Part shown: piece after piece, positions 42,231 through 51,261 of the stretch
Numbering within the stretch: the first letter of the stretch is position 1
Layout: each line of letters begins with the position of its first letter
Assembly: GCF_002999135.1 (NCBI RefSeq)
Contig: NZ_CP027229.1
Location: 2,124,001-2,188,000, forward strand
Length of the DNA stretch: 64,000 nt
Direction of reading: 5' to 3'
From: Capnocytophaga sp. oral taxon 878
GTDB lineage: Bacteria > Bacteroidota > Bacteroidia > Flavobacteriales > Flavobacteriaceae
Translations under genes and position numbers: made by a program
Notes under the pieces: generated by a model
Seen by the model: only the letters and a program-made list of their open reading frames with translations
Database searches by the model: none
Told to the model about the DNA's origin: nothing

Positions 42231-42568
42231 GAATATTCATCACCGCTGCCCTCGTCTTTCTCTTAGGCAACCTTAATGCAGGCGCTCATATCGAGAGCTT
42301 CTACTCCGCCCTCTTAGTCTCATTCGTACTCTCCATACTCAATGCCGTAGTACGCCCCGTATTGGAAATCATCTCCATACCCATTACCTTTTTAACCTTA
42401 GGGCTCTTTATGCTGGTCATCAACGCCATCATAATACTTTTAGCCGGCGAACTCGTAAAAGGCTTCGTAGTACACGGCTTCTGGGGCGGTATGATGTTCA
42501 GCCTCTGCCTCGCCCTCTCTCAAGCCCTTGCCTTTGGAGCCATCAGAAAAAAAGAAATAGAAAATTAA
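42215..42568 (+). CDS. Phage-holin-family (superfamily IV) membrane protein
   Basis: 117 residues, four hydrophobic helices (about 3-22, 27-50, 53-76, 86-109) with the family motif SFVLSILNAVVRPVLEIISIPITFLTLGLF read as landmarks LNAVVRPVL and PITFLTLGLF (PF04020, 4-TMS holin-like). Despite the name, chromosomal members are housekeeping membrane proteins and no phage genes are nearby. Overlaps the hydrolase gene by 16 nt. Confidence 0.88.
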   Translation: MRYLIGIFITAALVFLLGNLNAGAHIESFYSALLVSFVLSILNAVVRPVLEIISIPITFLTLGLFMLVINAIIILLAGELVKGFVVHGFWGGMMFSLCLALSQALAFGAIRKKEIEN

Positions 42569-42599
42569 TCTTAAAAATGTAACTATTTATTAATTTTTT

Positions 42600-42653
42600 A
42601 ACACTCTAAAGTGTTACTTCTATGTTAATTGCTTTACAATTCTTTTTGTAAAG
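42600..42653. promoter_or_regulatory. Two inverted repeats upstream of the CDC-like gene
   Basis: AACACT/AGTGTT (42600-42615) and CTTTACAA/TTGTAAAG (42632-42653). No T run follows either, so they are more likely operator or mRNA structures than terminators. They lie 32 bp and more upstream of the -33 element. Confidence 0.4.
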
Positions 42654-42684
42654 GTTAATTAAGTGTTAATACTCATTTTACCTC

Positions 42685-42714
42685 TTGCTCTCTACTATTT
42701 TTATTGTATTTTTG
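42685..42714 (+). promoter_or_regulatory. Promoter of the CDC-like gene
   Basis: TTG (42685-42687), exactly 19 bp, TATTTTTG (42707-42714). ATG 69 nt downstream, leaving an AT-rich leader. Confidence 0.75.
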
Positions 42715-42783
42715 TAGTGAAAAAATAATACAAATCTAACAAAGAATAGTACGTGAATAATAATTTTATAAGTTAACAATTGT

Positions 42784-43908
42784 ATGAAAAAGTCTTTTTT
42801 TAAAATAGTAGCACTAACAATTTTAACTTTAGTTGTAGCTTGTGGAAAAAATGATAACGAACCTACTGAGCCTATCGCTAAGCAATTAGCCAATCTCAAA
42901 CCAGTACATTTTGCTAAAGAACCCGATCAGGTAATTGCTACTGAGGGAAACTGGACAAGTTATAGTGGTAAAACTCTTATTACCACCCGTAAGCAAGTAG
43001 TTCTTAGCCCTATGGAAGTAGTGGGTATGCAAAATGCCGATGTCATTTATCCTGGTAGTGTTTTGCGAGGTGATTCATTTATGGAAGGAAAATATGATCC
43101 TATCGCACTAACAAACCCTAATGATATTACCATCTCTACTTCTTTACAAGGAAAGGATTTAAATGTAAAAGTAAAAGGACAACCTATACTTAGTGATTTC
43201 CGCCAAAAAATTAATAACCTACTTAAAGATAATACTGATAAAATAGACTATCAAAACACTCCTACTTATATGACTTATTCAAGTGAGGCTGTAAGTACTG
43301 TCGAAAGTTTTAGAAAAATACTACATTTACATTCAGGTATTGATGTTTTTAAAAAGTTTATTGACCTTCGTTTTGACTACAAACCTTTTAAATTTCGTGT
43401 TCAAGGAAAAGAATTTGTAGTTGTAAAAGTTCTTCAGCCTTTATACAACCTTACTATGAATGCACAAGCTCCTGAACAATGGGGCAAGCTCACTAATATA
43501 GGAGATACAGAACCAGTTTATGTAAGTAGTGTAGATTATGGTAGGATTGCTTACCTACTTATTGAAACAAACATAGGTGCTGAAGCCACAAGAAATCACA
43601 TTGATAGTTCTTTAGAAATAAATTTAGCTAAAAAAAATATTACTAATGCCAATATAAAAGCTATTTATGACAAAACTGTACAAAATTGGTTCAATAAAGG
43701 ATATGTAAAAGTAGTTATTGGAGAAGGTGCATTAGGAAATGAAATAAAAACAATTGATAATTATCAATCCTTCATCAATTATCTAAAATCTCCCACTCCC
43801 GAAAGTTTAATACAATCAGCTGTAATTATAGGCTATAAGGTACGAACTCTTAAAGATAATAAAGAGGTTGAAGTACGTGCCACTTATACTGAAGAAGAGT
43901 TTAAATAA
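42784..43908 (+). CDS. Cholesterol-dependent-cytolysin-like (CDCL) lipoprotein
   Basis: 374 residues. Signal peptide with lipobox (LVVAC, Cys20) then GKNDNEP. The body follows the pore-forming domains of thiol-activated cytolysins in order: IYPGSVLRGDSF (88-99; compare YPGALL in perfringolysin), PVYVSSVDYGRIAYLLIETN (244-263; compare PLVYISSVAYGRQVYLKLET), VKVVIGEG (308-315) and GYKVRTLKDNKEV (350-362; compare SYTTSFLRDN). The membrane-binding domain 4 with the undecapeptide is absent, as in the short CDC-like proteins of Bacteroidota. These are reported as two-component, complement-like pore formers that act on bacteria. No partner or immunity gene is adjacent. Own promoter and terminator. 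Confidence 0.8.
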   Translation: MKKSFFKIVALTILTLVVACGKNDNEPTEPIAKQLANLKPVHFAKEPDQVIATEGNWTSYSGKTLITTRKQVVLSPMEVVGMQNADVIYPGSVLRGDSFMEGKYDPIALTNPNDITISTSLQGKDLNVKVKGQPILSDFRQKINNLLKDNTDKIDYQNTPTYMTYSSEAVSTVESFRKILHLHSGIDVFKKFIDLRFDYKPFKFRVQGKEFVVVKVLQPLYNLTMNAQAPEQWGKLTNIGDTEPVYVSSVDYGRIAYLLIETNIGAEATRNHIDSSLEINLAKKNITNANIKAIYDKTVQNWFNKGYVKVVIGEGALGNEIKTIDNYQSFINYLKSPTPESLIQSAVIIGYKVRTLKDNKEVEVRATYTEEEFK

Positions 43909-43926
43909 ATCCCAAATAATTGTACC

Positions 43927-43962
43927 GAGGTTATTCTTTAATTAGGAATAACCTCTTTTTTT
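43927..43962 (+). terminator. Rho-independent terminator after the CDC-like gene
   Basis: Perfect 10-bp stem GAGGTTATTC/GAATAACCTC with a 9-nt loop and seven T. Confidence 0.9.
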
Positions 43963-43967
43963 AGCTT

Positions 43968-43997
43968 TTGCCATTTGAAAAATTATTCGTACTTTTG
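43968..43997 (+). promoter_or_regulatory. Promoter of the PASTA gene
   Basis: TTG (43968-43970), 19 bp, TACTTTTG (43990-43997) followed by CC. It rules out the upstream in-frame ATG at 43968 as a start. Confidence 0.75.
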
Positions 43998-44024
43998 CCC
44001 CTTGTAATTTCACTCTATAAGAAA

Positions 44025-44633
44025 ATGGCTTTCAAAGAATTTATAAAAAAATCAGGACGCATATTGCTATGGCAGTTAGCCCTCGCTATGGTTGCCTTAG
44101 TAGTAATCGTATGGGGCGCCCTACAACTGCTCAACTTCTATACCGATCACGGCAAGTTCATCGTAGTGCCAAACCTTGCCAAAAAATCACTCACCGAGGT
44201 GCAAATGCTCCTCGAAGAGCAAAACCTGCGCTGGGAAGTCCTCGATTCTACCGAGTACAACCCCAAATACCCCCCCTTGGCAGTCATTAGCCAAAGCCCC
44301 GAACCTAATGAGCGCGTAAAAGAAAACCGCAAAATATACCTAAATATCAACCCAAAAGGATATCATAAGGTAACCGTACCCAAAGTAATACAAGTAACAC
44401 GCCGCAGTGCCGAAGCTACCCTCCAATCCGTAGGGCTTACCATAGGCACCATCACCTATGTCGATGATATAGGCAAAGATATGGTACTGGAACTCCTGTA
44501 CGACGGCAAACCAGTACAACCTGGCGACAAACTCATCAAAACTTCACGCATCGACCTTGTTTGCGGTAACGGATTAGAAATACGTGATACCATCCCTACC
44601 GAAATCCCTATTGAAGAACTCATAGGTCAATAA
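44025..44633 (+). CDS. PASTA-domain membrane protein
   Basis: 202 residues from the ATG at 44025. One transmembrane helix (about 13-36), then two PASTA domains: FIVVPNLAKKSLTEVQMLLEEQNL (45-112) and VTVPKVIQVTRRSAEATLQSVGL (115-183). PASTA modules bind muropeptide or beta-lactam-like ligands. No kinase or transpeptidase domain is attached, which is the usual short form next to rluD in Bacteroidota. The periplasmic part is C-terminal. The RluD-type gene follows 80 nt later. Confidence 0.88.
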   Translation: MAFKEFIKKSGRILLWQLALAMVALVVIVWGALQLLNFYTDHGKFIVVPNLAKKSLTEVQMLLEEQNLRWEVLDSTEYNPKYPPLAVISQSPEPNERVKENRKIYLNINPKGYHKVTVPKVIQVTRRSAEATLQSVGLTIGTITYVDDIGKDMVLELLYDGKPVQPGDKLIKTSRIDLVCGNGLEIRDTIPTEIPIEELIGQ

Positions 44634-44713
44634 AAGCCAAAACACCCTACACTTCCTCCCCCTTGGCACCATTGCCCAAGGTGGCTATTTTCAATTAGCA
44701 AATAAATTTAAGA

Positions 44714-45781
44714 TTGAAAGAAGACGATACAAACTACACACCCGAGTTAGATTATTTTGATGATTGGGGCTTAGAAGAAGAAACCCTACCCACCCTCTAT
44801 GAGCATTACGCCTTTACCGCCGGCAAGGGACAAGAACCCCTGCGGGTAGATAAATTCTTGATGAACTTCGTAGAGAATGCCACCCGTAACAAGGTACAAC
44901 AGGCAGCCAAGGAAGGTAACATCTTCGTCAATGGCGTACCCGTCAAATCCAACTACCGCGTCAAGGCAAACGATGTGGTAAAGGTACTCCTCCCCCACCC
45001 TCCTCATAACGACCTCTTAGTACCCGAAAACATACCCCTTAACATCGTTTATGAAGACGATAGCCTACTGGTAGTCAATAAGCCCGCCGGTATGGTAGTA
45101 CACCCTGGTCACGGTAATTACAGCGGCACCCTCATCAATGGCTTAGTGTATCATTTCGAGCATCTGCCCAATAACAGCAGTAACCGCCCTGGCTTAGTAC
45201 ACCGCATCGATAAAGATACCAGCGGACTATTAGTAGTAGCCAAAACCGAAGAGGCAATGCTACACCTCACCCAGCAGTTCTTTCACAAAACCACACAGCG
45301 CCAGTACATAGCCTTAGTATGGGGCAATATAGAAAACGATGAAGGCACCATACGCGGCCATATAGGCAGGCACCTAAAGGACCGCCTACAAATGGCCGTC
45401 TTCCCCGATGGCTCACACGGCAAAGAAGCCGTTACCCATTACAAAGTATTAGAGCGTTTTGGGTACGTAACCCTCATAGCCTGCCAGCTCGAAACAGGAC
45501 GCACCCACCAGATAAGGGTACACCTCAAGCACATCGGGCATACCCTATTTAATGACGAGCGTTACGGAGGCGATAAAATACTAAAAGGCACCACCTTTGC
45601 CAAGTACAAGCAGTTTGTCGAGAACTGTTTTGAAGTACTACCTCGCCAAGCGCTACACGCCAAAACCTTAGGCTTTGAGCACCCCGTAACACACCAATTC
45701 CTAAGTTTTGATAGTGAGCTCCCCCAAGATATGCAAGCCTGCATCGAAAAATGGCGCTCCTACAAAACAGCCAACCAATAA
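44714..45781 (+). CDS. RluD/RluA-family pseudouridine synthase
   Basis: 355 residues. S4 RNA-binding domain at about 43-95 (RVDKFLMNFVENATRNKVQQ), catalytic domain with HRIDKDTSG at 163-171 (catalytic Asp166) and QLETGRTHQIRVHLKHIGH later. Length and acidic N-terminal extension match flavobacterial RluD-like enzymes that modify 23S rRNA. The only in-frame start near the conserved N-terminus is TTG at 44714; no ATG is available before residue 50. It probably shares the transcript of the PASTA gene. Confidence 0.92.
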   Translation: MKEDDTNYTPELDYFDDWGLEEETLPTLYEHYAFTAGKGQEPLRVDKFLMNFVENATRNKVQQAAKEGNIFVNGVPVKSNYRVKANDVVKVLLPHPPHNDLLVPENIPLNIVYEDDSLLVVNKPAGMVVHPGHGNYSGTLINGLVYHFEHLPNNSSNRPGLVHRIDKDTSGLLVVAKTEEAMLHLTQQFFHKTTQRQYIALVWGNIENDEGTIRGHIGRHLKDRLQMAVFPDGSHGKEAVTHYKVLERFGYVTLIACQLETGRTHQIRVHLKHIGHTLFNDERYGGDKILKGTTFAKYKQFVENCFEVLPRQALHAKTLGFEHPVTHQFLSFDSELPQDMQACIEKWRSYKTANQ

Positions 45782-45872
45782 CCCCTTTTTCTAAATTAAT
45801 TGTTACTACATTCATATTTTAATACCAGTCCCATTAGTAAGTTAAATCTCAATGAATATAACTTTTAGTAAT

Positions 45873-45985
45873 TTTAACTTGCCGGTAACTTGCCTAGAAG
45901 CTACTTTTAGTAATATAAAAACACCCTTTACTACTGATTTACAGTTGCTTAATAAATACTGTTTAACTTGCCGGTAACTTGCCTA
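45873..45985 (+). repeat. Left direct repeat bounding the AlbA_2 gene
   Basis: 45873-45947 is repeated with one mismatch at 47523-47597 (75 bp). It contains TTTAACTTGCCGGTAACTTGCCTA, in which AACTTGCC occurs twice 3 bp apart. That 24-bp core is present once more at 45962-45985. The gap 45782-46072 holds no gene. Confidence 0.85.
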
Positions 45986-46072
45986 TAAGATTTTTTTTCA
46001 GAGTGGGAAGACACAGATAAATCATTCAAAGGGAAATAAAGATGATGAACGAACATTAAAAAGAAAAAACTA

Positions 46073-47521
46073 ATGGAAAACTTAGATTTACTTATCAAAG
46101 AACTATGTAAACTACCCAATGAGTCAGGGTGGGTTGAGTTCAAACATAACAATTGCTTACCACAGATGATTGGTCAGGATATCAGTGCCCTTGCAAATAG
46201 TACTGTACTTGCCGACCGCAACCACGCTTATATGATATGGGGTGTAGATGACACTACACATCAGATAATAGGCACCTCTGTCAGATTAAAAAATGAAAAG
46301 AAAGGTAATCAAGAATTAGAGAATTGGCTGCGCTATATGCTTTCTGCAAATGCCAATTTTGAATTTCAAGAAGTAGAAATTGAAGGAAAACATATAGAGC
46401 TAATTATAATAACTCGCGCAGAGGGAGTTCCTGTAACTTTTGAAAAAGTAGACTACATCCGTTCAGGAAGCTACACCAAAAAGTTAATAGAGTTTCCTAC
46501 TCTCCAAGCACAACTCTGGGACAAGCTACGTAACAGTCAATTTGAAGAAACTTATTCAATGACTGGTTTAACTGATAAAAAAGTACTTCGCTTGCTCAAC
46601 TATGAAGTCTATTTCACTTTACTACACATACCAATCCCCGACGAAACAGAGCTGATAATACATTATTTACTACAAGAGGGCTTTCTTGCTCAACAAGACA
46701 ATACTCTTTATGCTATAACCAACCTTGGTGCAATTCTATTAGCTAAGAATTTATTAGAATTTTCAAGATTAGGACGTAAAGCTATTCGTGTAGTGCAATA
46801 TGACAAACATAATCGCCAAACAATCCTTAAAGAGGAGACTTTTAATGAGGGATATGCTACTAGTTTAGAAAAAGCTGTCAAGTATGTAAACACTCTCCTC
46901 CCCTCAATAGAAGATCCTAAAGAAATACAGTTACGCACCGTAAGTACATTCCCTCTTCCTGCTATCAGAGAAAGTATTGCTAATGCAGTAATACACCAAG
47001 ATTTTTACATTACAGGCGCAGGTCCTGTGATTGAACTGTTTGATAACCGCGTAGAAGTAACCAATCCTGGTGTACCATTAGTCGATGTGATGCGTATCAT
47101 TGATAATCCTCCAAAATCACGCAATGAGAAACTCGCTTCTATTATGCGTCGCCTGCGTATGTGTGAAGAACTTGGAAGAGGATGGGACAGAATGGTCATC
47201 AGTTGTGAGAGTATGTACCTCCCCGCTCCTCGTATCAATGTATATCAAGAATCAACCCGCGTTTCTTTGTTCTCCTATCTAGATTTTGTCAATATTCAAA
47301 CCGATGACCGTATATGGTCTACTTATTTACATTCTTGTATAAAATACATTGAAGGTGAGGCTATGTCTAATTCCTCTCTAAGAGAGCGTTTCGGACTCAA
47401 AACATCATCATCTGGAATGGTTTCGCGATTAATAAAAGAAGTACAAGGCAAAAATTTAATAAAACCTGTTGATCCAAACACAGCTCCTCGGTATATGAGA
47501 TATGTCCCAATTTGGGCATAG
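46073..47521 (+). CDS. AlbA_2/Schlafen-like ATP-binding protein (RecG-related family)
   Basis: 482 residues. N-terminal AlbA_2 domain (about 10-130): ESGWVEFKHNN, then GQDISALANSTVLADRNHAYMIWGVDD and RSGSYTKKL. A middle winged-helix region has LLQEGFLAQQDNTLYAITNLGAILLAK. The HATPase_c_4 domain (about 290-390) has PLPAIRESIANAVIHQDF and VEVTNPGVPL. Such proteins are variously named RecG-like or transcriptional regulators, and Schlafen/AlbA_2 proteins have been linked to phage defence. It lies inside perfect-looking 75-bp direct repeats between rluD-like and pheS genes, indicating insertion as a unit. Confidence 0.88.
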   Translation: MENLDLLIKELCKLPNESGWVEFKHNNCLPQMIGQDISALANSTVLADRNHAYMIWGVDDTTHQIIGTSVRLKNEKKGNQELENWLRYMLSANANFEFQEVEIEGKHIELIIITRAEGVPVTFEKVDYIRSGSYTKKLIEFPTLQAQLWDKLRNSQFEETYSMTGLTDKKVLRLLNYEVYFTLLHIPIPDETELIIHYLLQEGFLAQQDNTLYAITNLGAILLAKNLLEFSRLGRKAIRVVQYDKHNRQTILKEETFNEGYATSLEKAVKYVNTLLPSIEDPKEIQLRTVSTFPLPAIRESIANAVIHQDFYITGAGPVIELFDNRVEVTNPGVPLVDVMRIIDNPPKSRNEKLASIMRRLRMCEELGRGWDRMVISCESMYLPAPRINVYQESTRVSLFSYLDFVNIQTDDRIWSTYLHSCIKYIEGEAMSNSSLRERFGLKTSSSGMVSRLIKEVQGKNLIKPVDPNTAPRYMRYVPIWA

Positions 47522-47522
47522 A

Positions 47523-47597
47523 TTTAACTTGCCGGTAACTTGCCTAGAAGCTACTTTTAGTAATATAAAAACACCCTTTACTGCTGATTTACAGTTG
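47523..47597 (+). repeat. Right direct repeat bounding the AlbA_2 gene
   Basis: 75 bp, one mismatch (47583) against 45873-45947, beginning 2 nt after the AlbA_2 stop. A further TTTTTAACTTGC lies at 47609-47620. Confidence 0.85.
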
Positions 47598-47714
47598 ATT
47601 TATGTGTATTTTTTAACTTGCTTTTCAAAATAGATGTTTTAATTTTTAACTTATAACAGTCTCCTAAAGGGCAGATTATTGTTAATTGTTAATTGCTAAT
47701 TCTAAATTATTTTG

Positions 47715-47722
47715 TACCTTTG
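47715..47722 (+). promoter_or_regulatory. Promoter -7 box of pheS
   Basis: TACCTTTG followed by C, in a TTAATTGCTAATT-repeat region; pheS ATG at 47742 is 19 nt downstream. Confidence 0.7.
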
Positions 47723-47741
47723 CACTCCAGAAAAGAACTAA

Positions 47742-48782
47742 ATGAATCATTCTCCTATTATGATGATTGATAAAATAAAAGAACACATTGCTAAAATCGA
47801 GGCGTTTAAAGCAAAAACAAAAGACGAACTTGAACAATTCCGCATTCAGTACCTTGGCAAAAAAGGGGTGTTGAATGATTTTTTTACTGCCTTTAAAGAA
47901 GTACCTAATGAACAGAAAAAGACCTTCGGGCAGGTAGTAAATGAACTAAAAAACAAAGCCGAAGCCAAGGTGCAAGAGCTGCGCGACCTTTTGGAGGAGC
48001 GTACCGAAAGCAAAGGCATCTACGGCGATTTGAGTCGTCCTGCTACCCCTACCCCTATAGGGGCACGCCACCCTATTTCATTAGTAAAAAACGAAATAGT
48101 AAATATATTTGCTAATATAGGATTTGACGTATCCGACGGGCCTGAAATGGAAGATGATTGGCATAACTTCACTGCCCTGAACTTGCCAGAATACCACCCC
48201 GCTCGTGATATGCAGGACACCTTCTTTATCCAAACCAACCCCGATATATTACTGCGCACCCATACCAGCTCGGTACAGATACGCTATATGGAAGGACATC
48301 AGCCGCCTATACGCACTATTTCTCCAGGGCGTGTGTTCCGTAATGAAGCTATATCTGCTCGCTCTCACTGCTTGTTTCACCAAGTAGAAGGCTTATATAT
48401 AGATAAAGATGTTTCATTTGCTGATTTGAAACAGACTTTGTTGTACTTCACCAAAGAAATGTTTGGCAAATCAAGGATACGCTTGCGCCCTTCATACTTC
48501 CCTTTTACCGAACCTAGTGCCGAAGTAGATATCTACTGGGGGCTAAATAATGAGGTAGATTACCGCATTACTAAAGGTACCGGCTGGCTAGAGATTATGG
48601 GCTGTGGTATGACCGACCCTAATGTACTTAAAAACTGTGGCATCGATAGTGAGGTGTACAGCGGTTTTGCTTTTGGTATGGGGGTAGAACGTATTGCTAT
48701 GTTATTGTACCAAATAGGCGATATCCGTATGTTCTATGAGAATGATATCCGGTTCTTAGAGCAGTTTAAATCTGCGATTTAA
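47742..48782 (+). CDS. pheS: Phenylalanyl-tRNA synthetase alpha subunit
   Basis: 346 residues. N-terminal coiled coil (10-85), then class II aaRS motifs: LPEYHPARDMQDTFF, motif 2 FRNEAISARSHCLFHQVEG and motif 3 GFAFGMGVERIAMLLYQIGDIR. It charges tRNA-Phe together with PheT, which is not in this window. The family usually begins at MIDKIKEHI, so the ATG at 47763 is an alternative to 47742. Confidence 0.96.
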   Translation: MNHSPIMMIDKIKEHIAKIEAFKAKTKDELEQFRIQYLGKKGVLNDFFTAFKEVPNEQKKTFGQVVNELKNKAEAKVQELRDLLEERTESKGIYGDLSRPATPTPIGARHPISLVKNEIVNIFANIGFDVSDGPEMEDDWHNFTALNLPEYHPARDMQDTFFIQTNPDILLRTHTSSVQIRYMEGHQPPIRTISPGRVFRNEAISARSHCLFHQVEGLYIDKDVSFADLKQTLLYFTKEMFGKSRIRLRPSYFPFTEPSAEVDIYWGLNNEVDYRITKGTGWLEIMGCGMTDPNVLKNCGIDSEVYSGFAFGMGVERIAMLLYQIGDIRMFYENDIRFLEQFKSAI

Positions 48783-48809
48783 AACAGAAGTAACAACTAA
48801 TAGCTTATA

Positions 48810-49727
48810 ATGCTTGAAGTAAATAATATTACGTTTGCTTATGACAAAGCTCCCATTGTGCGCAACATTTCATTTGAGTTGCCACAAGGGGAGCTTTTAT
48901 CATTAATGGGTGAAAGTGGTTGTGGTAAGAGTACCTTGCTAAAGGCTATCTATGGCCTTATCGATTTGAAAGAGGGTGAAGTGCGATTTCATAACCAAAG
49001 GGTGTGGGGGCCTGCCCATCAGTTGGTGCCAGGACATAGTACGATGAAGTACTTGGCGCAGGACTTTGGACTTGGACCTTATCACACTGTTGCTGAAAAT
49101 GTAGGTAAATTTATCTCCAACCTTGATTTGGATTATAAAAAAGAACGCGTTACACAGCTGCTTACCTTAGTGGGTATGGAACGCTTCGCCCCTATAAAGG
49201 CACTGAACCTTAGTGGTGGGGAAAAACAACGCGTAGCCTTGGCTATGAGTTTAGCCCAAGAGCCTAAACTACTGCTACTGGATGAGCCTTTTAGTCAGGT
49301 GGATAATTTTAGAAAAAATGACCTACAACGCACCCTTTTCGCCTATCTTAAAGAGCAAAATATAAGCTGTGTGGTGGCTACTCACGATGGGCGCGATGCG
49401 CTCTCCTTTTCAGACAAAACCCTTATTATGCGTGATGGTGAACTACTGCACTTTGGGGATACTCTTACCATTTACGCTCAAAATACTGACTTTTATACGG
49501 CTTCGTTATTTGGCGAGGTAAGTTGGTATAAAGATAAACTTTTCAAGCCACAGCAAATAACTATAGCGCCTGAACGTACTGACTGGCAAGCTGTGGTACA
49601 ACACTGCTACTACCAAGGGGCTTATTACCTTATTGAGGCTATTGCTGCTGATAATAACAAAACTTTCTTCTACCATACATCTTCTATTGAAAAAGGTACA
49701 AAAGTAGCCCTACAAGCCCGAGAATGA
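48810..49727 (+). CDS. ABC transporter ATP-binding protein
   Basis: 305 residues. Walker A GESGCGKST (34-42), signature LSGGE (134-138), Walker B LLLLDEP (154-160) and the H-loop THDGRDAL. A C-terminal extension of about 90 residues (from KPQQITIAPERTDWQ) resembles the regulatory TOBE-type domain of importers. No permease gene is adjacent. It overlaps the cardiolipin synthase gene by 4 nt. Confidence 0.88.
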   Translation: MLEVNNITFAYDKAPIVRNISFELPQGELLSLMGESGCGKSTLLKAIYGLIDLKEGEVRFHNQRVWGPAHQLVPGHSTMKYLAQDFGLGPYHTVAENVGKFISNLDLDYKKERVTQLLTLVGMERFAPIKALNLSGGEKQRVALAMSLAQEPKLLLLDEPFSQVDNFRKNDLQRTLFAYLKEQNISCVVATHDGRDALSFSDKTLIMRDGELLHFGDTLTIYAQNTDFYTASLFGEVSWYKDKLFKPQQITIAPERTDWQAVVQHCYYQGAYYLIEAIAADNNKTFFYHTSSIEKGTKVALQARE

Positions 49728-51175
49728 AGCTTTTCCTGATATATGAAATTGCTTATATCTTATTGATTATAGCGGTATGCCTGCGGATAGTGTGGGATAC
49801 GCGCTCGGTGAGCAAAAGTTTAGCCTACCTGCTACTGGTGATTTTCGTGCCAGTGCTGGGGGCTATTTTTTATTTCTCATTTGGCATTAATTATAGGAAG
49901 CATAAAATATATCATAAAAAACTGACGGTAGACCAAGCTTTTAGGAAGCAGCTGGAACGTATGTATCCGCTGATACGCAAGTACTTGGAGGGGCTGGACA
50001 CTTCGGCGATTGCGCCTTATGAAAAGAGTTTGCATTTTTTAGCTCATACTGAAAAACGCCTTACTATTATCCCTAATGAGGAGGTGAGGGTTATCTGTAA
50101 TGGTGAGAACCTTTTTCCTGAACTGCTTACTGCCTTGCGCGAGGCGAAACATCATATTCATATTGAATATTACATCTATGAGAATGACCGCATAGGTAAT
50201 GCGATTAAGGATATTTTGATACAGAAAGTGCGTGAAGGGGTGGAGGTGCGCTTTATTTACGATGATTTTGGCAGCCAAGGCATTAGGAAGAACATTGTGC
50301 GTGAGTTGCGGGCTTGTGGGGTGCAGGCTTTTCCGTTCTACAAAATTACTTTCGTGAAGTTGGCTAACCGGATGAATTACCGAAATCACCGAAAAATAGT
50401 GGTGGTGGATGGGTATACGGCTTTTGTGGGGGGCATCAATATTAGTGATAAATACAATAATGATGAGGGTAATGGGCTGTATTGGCGTGATACGCATTTG
50501 AAAGTGAGGGGCTACTCGGCGCATATACTGCAGGCTGTGTTTTTGCAGGACTGGAACTTTTGTAGTGGTGAGGATGTGGCTATTAGCACTCCTTATTTCC
50601 CGATAGGTATACAGCCTTACCCTACGGATTTTTTCACACAAATAGTGGCCAGTGGTGCGGACTCGGATTTGCCTAATATACTGTATGCTACGGTGCAGCT
50701 GATATATGCGGCTAAGCGGGAAATACTGATTACGACGCCTTATTTTATTCCTGATACTTCGTTACAGGAGGCGCTGGTTATTGCTGCGTTAAGTGGGGTG
50801 GCGGTGAAGCTGTTGGTGCCTAAAAAGGGGGATTCGGTGTTTGTGCATACTGCCAGCGAATCGTTTTTTGAGGAGCTTTTGGAGGCGGGGGTACAGGTGT
50901 ACCGATATGAAAGGGGCTTTGTACACGCGAAAACTTTTGTGATTGATGGTGAGGTGGCATCGGTGGGGACGGCGAACCTTGATGCGCGGAGTTTTAGTTT
51001 GAATTTTGAGGTGAATGCGCTTGTGTATAACAAGGCGGTGGCGGGGGATTTGCAACGTATTTTTTACGATGATTTAAAGGATGCGCAGCTGCTGACCCTT
51101 GGTAGTTGGCGCAAGCGCAGCTGGCTGAAGCAGCTGGGAGAGCGCTTTGCGCGTCTTTTTTCGCCTTTCCTATAA
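49724..51175 (+). CDS. cls: Cardiolipin synthase
   Basis: 483 residues. Two N-terminal transmembrane helices (3-22 and 33-53), then two phospholipase D HKD motifs: H222-x-K224 in NHRKIVVVDG and H401-x-K403 in VHAKTFVIDG. This is the bacterial cardiolipin synthase architecture and normal length; it joins two phosphatidylglycerols at the membrane. It is coupled to the ABC ATPase gene by an ATGA overlap. Codons are strongly G-rich. Repeat copy G follows. Confidence 0.92.
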   Translation: MKLFLIYEIAYILLIIAVCLRIVWDTRSVSKSLAYLLLVIFVPVLGAIFYFSFGINYRKHKIYHKKLTVDQAFRKQLERMYPLIRKYLEGLDTSAIAPYEKSLHFLAHTEKRLTIIPNEEVRVICNGENLFPELLTALREAKHHIHIEYYIYENDRIGNAIKDILIQKVREGVEVRFIYDDFGSQGIRKNIVRELRACGVQAFPFYKITFVKLANRMNYRNHRKIVVVDGYTAFVGGINISDKYNNDEGNGLYWRDTHLKVRGYSAHILQAVFLQDWNFCSGEDVAISTPYFPIGIQPYPTDFFTQIVASGADSDLPNILYATVQLIYAAKREILITTPYFIPDTSLQEALVIAALSGVAVKLLVPKKGDSVFVHTASESFFEELLEAGVQVYRYERGFVHAKTFVIDGEVASVGTANLDARSFSLNFEVNALVYNKAVAGDLQRIFYDDLKDAQLLTLGSWRKRSWLKQLGERFARLFSPFL

Positions 51176-51261
51176 GGGGGTGTGGGTATGCTTATCAGGG
51201 CGCTGGTATTGGAAAAATAGGAGTTATTTTTTTAATACCAGCGTCTTTTTTTGTTGGCTGT

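Noticed and set aside
42215..42568. Holin-like gene as a sign of a prophage
   Set aside because: The family is commonly chromosomal, the gene overlaps a hydrolase gene, and no phage gene is nearby.
45873..47597. Insertion sequence around the AlbA_2 gene
   Set aside because: The ends are direct, not inverted, repeats and no transposase is encoded.
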